64,000 nt of DNA from NCBI RefSeq assembly GCF_004348115.1, contig NZ_QPFB01000001.1, positions 3,054,028-3,118,027 on the forward strand, written 5' to 3'. Below, in pieces: positions 58,855 through 64,000 of the stretch (position 1 is the first letter of the stretch; each line of letters starts with the position of its first letter). A program made the position numbers and the translations under genes. Source of the stretch: Stenotrophomonas sp. ATCM1_4. Its GTDB lineage: Bacteria; Pseudomonadota; Gammaproteobacteria; Xanthomonadales; Xanthomonadaceae. The notes beneath the pieces are model-generated. The model was given only the letters and a program-made list of their open reading frames with translations, was not told the origin of the DNA and made no database searches.

Positions 58855-61686
58855 TCAGAATTCCCGGGCAAGCCGCAGCGACACCTGGCGGTTTTCAGCA
58901 CGCGGCCCAAACCGCTGGTCATAGCCCAGCGACAACCGCGCCTGTGCACTCATCCATGCCTCAAGCGACGCCCCGAACAGGCCACCCGAACGCCACGGCT
59001 GCACGCCATCCAACGGTGCCCAGGCATCGATGCCGACGAAACGGGCATCCAGGGCCAGACCGCTCTGCTGCAGGGCCTGCTGCCATTCGGCGTACCCGTT
59101 GAGGGCAACGCGTTTCCAGCGGTAGCTACCGCGCATGCCTGCCAAGGCCTGCAGGCGGCGGCTGCTCCAGGCCTCACTGCGCAGGCCGAAGCCCTGGCCG
59201 CCCTGCTCATGGAAAGCGTCGTTGTCGATGCGCGCGTACTCCACGCCGAGGTAGGGCATCCATTGCCTCGCCGCTGTCCCGAAGCGGTAGCCACTCTCGA
59301 TGCTGCCGCTCAGGAACCGGCCGCCGTACTGCGACTGCACGCCAGCGCGCTCACTGCCCAGCAACAGGCCCCGGTCCAGCTCCCGCTGGAACCGGCCGAA
59401 CCCGGCCTGGCCCAGCAGATAGGCCTGCCCGAACCCCCAGCCGGCATACACCTGCGATTGTGTCTGGCGGTCACGGCTCCGCTCCAGTGACGTGCCGCCG
59501 GCATCGTTGGCGCGTGTCTGGCCGAAGGCGAAGCCCAGTACCCCGTTGCCGGCGATGGCGACATCACTGCCCATCATCCAGCCACCGACGTTGTAGTCGC
59601 TGCCCAGGTACCCTCCCTGCCCTCCGCCGCCCAGCGCGCGCATCCAGGTCCCGTCAGCTGCCGGGGCTGCGCCCTTGCCGGCGAACTGGCTGGACAGCGC
59701 ACGCCGCTGCATGTCGATGCTGTCGAAGGTCATTGTCGTTGCAGCGGCATGGGCACGTCCGGACAGGCTCTCCAGGCTCCGCTCCAACCCCGCGAAACCG
59801 CCATCCACCCGCTGCAACGCTGCTGCCGCCGTCGCGAACGGGGATGCCTGCGCCGTCGCGTCGGCATCCAGCAGTTCGAACGCCTGCTCCACGCGCTGTG
59901 CGGACGATCGCGCCGCGCTCCCTGCTCCGGCTGCCGCTGCAGCACGGGTCACGCTGACCCGGTCCAGCACCAGCCAGGCGTGGTTGGCGTCGTATCCGTA
60001 ATGGCTTTTCAGCAGGCTAAGGCCCGTGTTGCCGTTCACCGCCGGTGCCAAGGTGAATTCGCCGCTCACGCCCCCACCCGCCTGGACCAGGTCCTGGCGC
60101 TTGCCATCCTGCGCCACATAACCACCGACCATCCCGTTGATCTGCACGCCGCCGGCCAGGGTCGCCGTGCCGGTGACCTGCAACGCCTGCGTGCCCAGCG
60201 CCACCATCAACAGAGCATTGGAGCGCTGCAGGTAGTTGCCTTCGATCGTGCCCGTGCCGTCCCCGGCCAGCAGGATCACGCTGCCGCCGTTGTCTACGTT
60301 GCCCGTCACCCGATTGTCACCGGACATGAACTGCAGCGCAGCGGCGGACGGAGTGGATTGCGCGGTGATGGTGACCGCTGAACGGATCGAGCCGCCATCG
60401 CGCAGGGCCAGCGTGCCGCGCTCGATGCGGGTTGTGCCGGCATAGCTGTTGGTGCCGGTCAGCACCAACGCACCGACGCCAGTCTTGACCAGCCCGCCAG
60501 CCCCACTGATCGGGTTGCGCCATGTCGAATCGAGCCCGGTCTGATCGACGTTGACGGTCACATCGCCCCAATCGAACCTGCCCGGCCCCAGGACGGCCTT
60601 GCCGACGTTGAGCAGGCCGTAGCCGAACACCGTGTCGGGGCCCGGCGCGCCAAGGTCGGTGGCCGTACCCAGCAGGGTCTGTCGCACCAGGTCGTTGTTG
60701 AAGTACGGGAACGCCTCCCAGACCAGCGCGGCGGCACCGGACACCAACGGCGCCGCATACGAGGTGCCGCTGCCGTAGAAGTACTGCAGGTTGCCGGCGG
60801 TACTCTCGTGGCCGACGAAGGCCGCCGTCCCCGGTGCCACCAGGCAGTAGCTCTTCGCCACGCCGCAGGCATTGGAATAGCTGGCCAACTGGGTTGGCTT
60901 GGCGGTATCCAGCGCCGCCACCGCCAGCCACCCGCGTTCCAGGTCCGCTGCCGGCAGGCTTCCGTCCACACCGGCCTTGCTCGGCAATGCGGCGGTGTCG
61001 GACGGGTTGCCACGCGACTCGTTGCCGGTGGCGAACACCACCAGCCCGTCGTGGTCGACGACGAAGGGGCGGTACTCGGCGGCGATCGCGGCGGTCGCGC
61101 TGGCGCGGGTCCAGTACAGCCCGCCCCAGGAGTTGTTCATGATGCGCACGCCGGCATTGATCAGGTCCTGGTGCACCGATGCCATGCCCAGGGCCCCGGT
61201 GACTTCATTGCCTTGGCCGGTACCATCATCGCGGGGCCTCTCGTCGGCGATGATCCGCGCCGACACGATTTCCGCCCCTGGCGCCACGCCTCCGGGCCAG
61301 CTGCCGGCGGCCGCACCCGCGGCCAGTTGCGCCACCGTGGTGCCGTGCCCCACCACGTCATCGACGGCCAGGTTGTTGGGCGGCGAATCCAGGTAGGTGT
61401 AGTTGGCGAACACCCGCCCAGCCAGCGTCGGGTGATTGCGCATCACCCCCGAATCAACCACACCGATGCGCAGGCCCTTGCCGGTCAGGCCACGGGCCTG
61501 TGCAGCACGCGTGTTGGTCAAGGCCAGGTGCGCATCGAACGCCGGCTGGGGCGTGGTCGGCGGATCGGGCGTGGGCGGCGGGGTCGCCGGTGGCGGGCTG
61601 GACTTGCTGCCACCTCCACCGCCGCATGCCCCCAACGCCAGCACCAAGGCCACCGACAGCCCGTGGCGGATCGTCTTCGTCGTCAT
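58855..61686 (-). CDS. Subtilisin-like serine protease autotransporter with lipobox
   Basis: Surface or secreted protease of 943 aa. The triad is Asp78 (GVVDSGV), His114 (VVGHGTTVAQ) and Ser309 (GSGTSYAAP), with the oxyanion Asn222 (ATGNES). The signal sequence ends in a lipobox-like LGAC with Cys21, followed by a Gly run and a Pro/Thr-rich linker, so it may be a lipoprotein like SphB1 of Bordetella. A passenger-associated repeat (VLTGTNSYAGTTRIERGTLAL) and a C-terminal autotransporter barrel (from about residue 660, ending RLAREF with terminal Phe) complete it. The start at 61686 was chosen over 61704 for the signal peptide. Confidence 0.93.
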   Translation of the reverse strand: MTTKTIRHGLSVALVLALGACGGGGGSKSSPPPATPPPTPDPPTTPQPAFDAHLALTNTRAAQARGLTGKGLRIGVVDSGVMRNHPTLAGRVFANYTYLDSPPNNLAVDDVVGHGTTVAQLAAGAAAGSWPGGVAPGAEIVSARIIADERPRDDGTGQGNEVTGALGMASVHQDLINAGVRIMNNSWGGLYWTRASATAAIAAEYRPFVVDHDGLVVFATGNESRGNPSDTAALPSKAGVDGSLPAADLERGWLAVAALDTAKPTQLASYSNACGVAKSYCLVAPGTAAFVGHESTAGNLQYFYGSGTSYAAPLVSGAAALVWEAFPYFNNDLVRQTLLGTATDLGAPGPDTVFGYGLLNVGKAVLGPGRFDWGDVTVNVDQTGLDSTWRNPISGAGGLVKTGVGALVLTGTNSYAGTTRIERGTLALRDGGSIRSAVTITAQSTPSAAALQFMSGDNRVTGNVDNGGSVILLAGDGTGTIEGNYLQRSNALLMVALGTQALQVTGTATLAGGVQINGMVGGYVAQDGKRQDLVQAGGGVSGEFTLAPAVNGNTGLSLLKSHYGYDANHAWLVLDRVSVTRAAAAAGAGSAARSSAQRVEQAFELLDADATAQASPFATAAAALQRVDGGFAGLERSLESLSGRAHAAATTMTFDSIDMQRRALSSQFAGKGAAPAADGTWMRALGGGGQGGYLGSDYNVGGWMMGSDVAIAGNGVLGFAFGQTRANDAGGTSLERSRDRQTQSQVYAGWGFGQAYLLGQAGFGRFQRELDRGLLLGSERAGVQSQYGGRFLSGSIESGYRFGTAARQWMPYLGVEYARIDNDAFHEQGGQGFGLRSEAWSSRRLQALAGMRGSYRWKRVALNGYAEWQQALQQSGLALDARFVGIDAWAPLDGVQPWRSGGLFGASLEAWMSAQARLSLGYDQRFGPRAENRQVSLRLAREF

Positions 61687-61876
61687 CGCCCTCTCCCGGC
61701 GCACGCAGCGCCTTACGATGCAATTGCCAATTCAGGTAATACCGGCAATCGGCCCGGTCATCCCCACCTTCTATACTGCAACGACAGTCCGTCCCCCTGA
61801 TGGATGTGCCGATGGTCCAATGGGCCTGCCACCGGGGACGTTCGATAATTGCCGCAAGGTATAACCGAGATTGCCC

Positions 61877-63052
61877 ATGTCCGACATCGTCATCGCCGCC
61901 GCCAAGCGCACCGCCATTGGCTCCTTCCTTGGCCAGTTCAACGGCGTCCCCACCCCGACCCTTGGTTCGGCCGCGATCAGCGCCGCCCTCGCCCAGTCCG
62001 GCGTTGCCGCTGGCGACGTTTCCGAAGTGATCATGGGCTGCGTGCTGCCCGCCAACCTGGGCCAGGCCCCGGCCCGCCAGGCCGCACTGGCCGCCGGCCT
62101 GCCGATCAGCACCGGCGCCACCACGCTCAACAAGGTCTGCGGTTCGGGCATGAAGGCCATCATGCTGGGCCATGACCTGATCAAGGCCGGCTCGGCCAGC
62201 ATCGTGGTGGCCGGCGGCATGGAGTCCATGTCCAACGCCCCGCACATGCTGCCCAACTCGCGTACCGGCAACCGTTACGGCAACTTCCAGGCCGTGGACC
62301 ACATGGCATGGGATGGCCTGACCAACCCGTACGACGGCCAGGCCATGGGCGTGTTCGCCGAAGCCACCGTCAGCAAGTTCGGCTTCACCCGCGAGGAGCA
62401 GGACGCCTACGCCATCGAGTCGGTCAAGCGCGCCCAGGCCGCCCAGGCCAACGGTGCCTTCAACGACGAGATCGTTGCGGTGAAGGTCGCCACCCGCAAG
62501 GGCGAGGTCGAGGTGGACCAGGACGAGCAGCCCGGCAAGTCGGACATCGCCAAGATCCCGACCCTGCGCCCGGCCTTCAAGAAGGACGGCAGCGTCACCG
62601 CCGCCAGCTCGTCCAGCATTTCCGACGGCGCCGCCGCGGTGGTCCTGCTCTCGGCCGACGATGCCGCCAAGCGTGGCGTGCAGCCGTTGGCCCGCATCGT
62701 GGCCCATGCCACCTTCTCGCAGGAGCCGGAATGGTTCACCACCGCCCCGCTCGGCGCGATTGGCAAGGTGCTGGAAAAGGCCGGCTGGAATGTGGCCGAC
62801 GTGGACCTGTTCGAGATCAATGAAGCCTTCGCCGTCGTGGCCATGGCGCCGATCCGCGAAATGGGCATTCCGCACGACAAGGTCAACGTCAATGGCGGTG
62901 CCTGCGCACTGGGCCACCCGATCGGCGCCTCGGGCGCGCGCCTGGTGGTTACGCTGGTAAATGCCTTGCGCACGCGCGGCCTCAAGCGCGGTGTCGCATC
63001 GTTGTGCATCGGCGGCGGCGAAGCAACCGCAATTGCCATCGAATTGATCTGA
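61877..63052 (+). CDS. Acetyl-CoA C-acetyltransferase (thiolase)
   Basis: Thiolase that condenses two acetyl-CoA or cleaves acetoacetyl-CoA. It is 391 aa with the nucleophile Cys88 in LNKVCGSGMKA and the C-terminal pair His347 (CALGHPIGASGAR) and Cys377 (SLCIGGGEATA). Could serve fatty acid, ketogenic amino acid or polyhydroxybutyrate metabolism (a PHB depolymerase gene is elsewhere in the window), but a PhaB/PhaC partner is not adjacent. The divergent gap to the protease is about 190 bases, with AT-rich patches at 61720-61745 and 61845-61865. Confidence 0.95.
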   Translation: MSDIVIAAAKRTAIGSFLGQFNGVPTPTLGSAAISAALAQSGVAAGDVSEVIMGCVLPANLGQAPARQAALAAGLPISTGATTLNKVCGSGMKAIMLGHDLIKAGSASIVVAGGMESMSNAPHMLPNSRTGNRYGNFQAVDHMAWDGLTNPYDGQAMGVFAEATVSKFGFTREEQDAYAIESVKRAQAAQANGAFNDEIVAVKVATRKGEVEVDQDEQPGKSDIAKIPTLRPAFKKDGSVTAASSSSISDGAAAVVLLSADDAAKRGVQPLARIVAHATFSQEPEWFTTAPLGAIGKVLEKAGWNVADVDLFEINEAFAVVAMAPIREMGIPHDKVNVNGGACALGHPIGASGARLVVTLVNALRTRGLKRGVASLCIGGGEATAIAIELI

Positions 63053-63094
63053 TTGGAATTTCTCAGATTTTCTCAAACCTGAATGCGTACCCGC

Positions 63095-63122
63095 TTGACA
63101 CCCCAAATGGGCTTGTCATCAT
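63095..63122 (+). promoter_or_regulatory. Promoter of the first Ala-rich lipoprotein gene
   Basis: A perfect TTGACA at 63095-63100 and CATCAT at 63117-63122 with a 16-base spacer; GACGAGG precedes the ATG. Confidence 0.5.
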
Positions 63123-63173
63123 GTTCCCGGCGCGCAATGGCGCGTTGCCAAATTTCACGACGAGGATTCACAA

Positions 63174-63515
63174 ATGAGCATCAACAAGCTGCTGATCGCG
63201 ATGACCCTGGGTCTGGCCCTGGCTGCCTGCTCGAAGCAGGAACAGGCTGCTGACGCTGCCGCCGACGCCAACCAGGCTGCCACCGAAGCCCAGGCTGCTG
63301 CTGACCAGGCTGCCACCGCTGGCGCCGCCACCGCTGACGCCGCTCAGGCTGCTGCCGACACCGCCGCCACCGCTGCTGACGCCGCTGGCGACGCTGCCCA
63401 GGCTGCTGCTGGCGCCGCCACCGACGCCGCTGCCGGCGCCGCTGCCGACGCTGCCGACGCCGCCAAGGACGTCGCTGCTGAAGCCAAGGACGCTGCTGAA
63501 GAAGCCAAGAAGTAA
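63174..63515 (+). CDS. Alanine-rich LEA-like small lipoprotein 1
   Basis: Secreted lipoprotein of 113 aa: signal peptide with lipobox LAAC (Cys19) followed by a charged, Ala-rich helical body with repeats such as AADAAADA, AAADQAAT, AAAGAATDAAAG and DAAKDVAAEAKDAAEEAKK. The pattern resembles LEA/coiled-coil proteins and some outer-membrane Ala-rich lipoproteins; function not known. Followed by a strong terminator. Confidence 0.8.
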   Translation: MSINKLLIAMTLGLALAACSKQEQAADAAADANQAATEAQAAADQAATAGAATADAAQAAADTAATAADAAGDAAQAAAGAATDAAAGAAADAADAAKDVAAEAKDAAEEAKK

Positions 63516-63541
63516 TAACTTCTGCTTCCACGCTTGTCTTG

Positions 63542-63574
63542 AAAAGCCGCTGGTTCGCCAGCGGCTTTTTTTAT
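63542..63574 (+). terminator. Strong terminator with a TTCG tetraloop
   Basis: Arms AAAAGCCGCTGG and CCAGCGGCTTTT with a TTCG loop, then TTTATT. An efficient intrinsic terminator after the first lipoprotein. Confidence 0.93.
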
Positions 63575-63591
63575 TGCCGGTGTCCGGCGCG

Positions 63592-63624
63592 TTGACAAGA
63601 TCTGAATACGTGCCGCCCTAGATT
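63592..63624 (+). promoter_or_regulatory. Possible promoter of the second lipoprotein gene
   Basis: A perfect TTGACA at 63592-63597, but the only AT-rich -10 candidates (CTAGAT or TAGATT at 63618-63624) are 20-21 bases away. May respond to an alternative sigma factor, or the spacer may be wrong. Confidence 0.3.
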
Positions 63625-63655
63625 GTGGCCGGGTTCCCACACAAGGAGAGACACG

Positions 63656-64000
63656 ATGAAGCTGCTCACCCCGCTGCTGGCCACCAGCCTGGTCCTGGCC
63701 CTGGCTGCCTGCAACAACCCCGATGCCGAGCAGGCCAAGCGTGATGCCGCCGCCGCTGCCGACAATGCCGCCGCCGCGGCACGCAACGCGGCGGACTCGG
63801 CTGCCGATGCAACCCGCGATGCCGCGCACGAAGCCGCCCAGGCCACCCGTGATGCCGCCGCCGAATCACAGCAGGCGCTGGACAAGGCGGCCGATGCCAC
63901 CGCCCAGGCTGCCCGCGACGCTGGCAGTGCCGCCAAGGAAGCCGCCGCCGATGCCGACGCTGCAGCCAAGCAGGCCGCCGCCGACGCCAGCGCGGCAACC
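63656..64000 (+). CDS. Alanine-rich LEA-like lipoprotein 2 (partial, runs off the window)
   Basis: Begins MKLLTPLLATSLVLALAACNN with a lipobox LAAC, an AAGGAG ribosome binding site at 63643-63648, and an open frame of 115 codons without a stop at the window end. The body repeats Ala-Ala-Asp / Arg-Asp-Ala-Ala units (AKRDAAAAADNAAAAARN, ATRDAAHEAAQATRDAA). Paralogous in style to the first lipoprotein, with more Arg. The C-terminus is outside the window. Confidence 0.78.
   Translation, partial: MKLLTPLLATSLVLALAACNNPDAEQAKRDAAAAADNAAAAARNAADSAADATRDAAHEAAQATRDAAAESQQALDKAADATAQAARDAGSAAKEAAADADAAAKQAAADASAAT

Overview
The window is about 64 kb of GC-rich chromosomal DNA that fits Stenotrophomonas or a close Xanthomonadaceae relative. 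The evidence is threefold: short palindromes starting with GTAG that match the SMAG repeat type of Stenotrophomonas maltophilia (53792-53864), the gammaproteobacterial order of the housekeeping genes, and very GC-rich third codon positions. Assignment to a species is not possible from the sequence alone. There are no rRNA, tRNA, CRISPR, transposase or phage genes that I can recognise.

Layout. (1) 50-4526, minus strand: map-glnD-dapD, tightly overlapping. (2) 4836-14513, plus strand: two tandem paralogous four-gene Csu-type chaperone-usher cassettes (pilin, chaperone, usher, two-domain tip adhesin), placed between map and rpsB. (3) 14557-35825, plus strand: the classical translation / isoprenoid / envelope / lipid A / replication block rpsB-tsf-(HDOD-GGDEF)-pyrH-frr-uppS-cdsA-dxr-rseP-bamA-lpxD-fabZ-lpxA-lpxB-rnhB-dnaE-accA. 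It resembles the E. coli 4-minute region, but a c-di-GMP type gene is inserted after tsf and no skp lies between bamA and lpxD. (4) 35852-53743: small mixed operons, including a membrane TPR protein, hemJ, a methyltransferase, intracellular PHB depolymerase, a TetR-controlled pair of SMR transporters, a PadR/HAAS-sensor pair, a periplasmic cyclophilin, ArsR with a cupin-DUF2867 fusion, OsmC, DUF4349 and DUF885 lipoproteins, ICMT-like, NTF2-like, CsaA, TMEM175 and LD-carboxypeptidase. (5) 53792-63052: SMAG repeat pair, icmF divergent from a leucine dehydrogenase-like gene, a subtilisin-like lipoprotein autotransporter, and a thiolase. (6) 63174-64000: two tandem Ala-rich LEA-like lipoproteins, the second cut by the window edge.

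How the genes work together. Block 3 couples translation (S2, EF-Ts, RRF), the undecaprenyl and phospholipid supply (UppS, CdsA, Dxr), outer-membrane protein assembly and its stress protease (BamA, RseP), lipid A synthesis (LpxD/A/B with FabZ), replication (DnaE, RNase HII) and fatty acid initiation (AccA). Many neighbours overlap by 4 bp, which implies translational coupling. The Csu cassettes would build thin adhesive pili, and the nearby HDOD-GGEEF protein is a possible but unproven link to surface-lifestyle control. IcmF, the leucine dehydrogenase-like enzyme and the thiolase all belong to branched-chain amino acid / short acyl-CoA metabolism.

The most noteworthy points are the tandem Csu duplication with a second pilin gene that has lost a standard start codon (ATC in the place of ATG), the histone H1-like tail fused to DapD, a palindromic repeat translated as an N-terminal extension of LpxB, the missing skp, and the cupin-DUF2867 fusion next to an ArsR regulator. 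I did not see an unmistakably new multi-gene system; the nearest candidates are listed in the findings.
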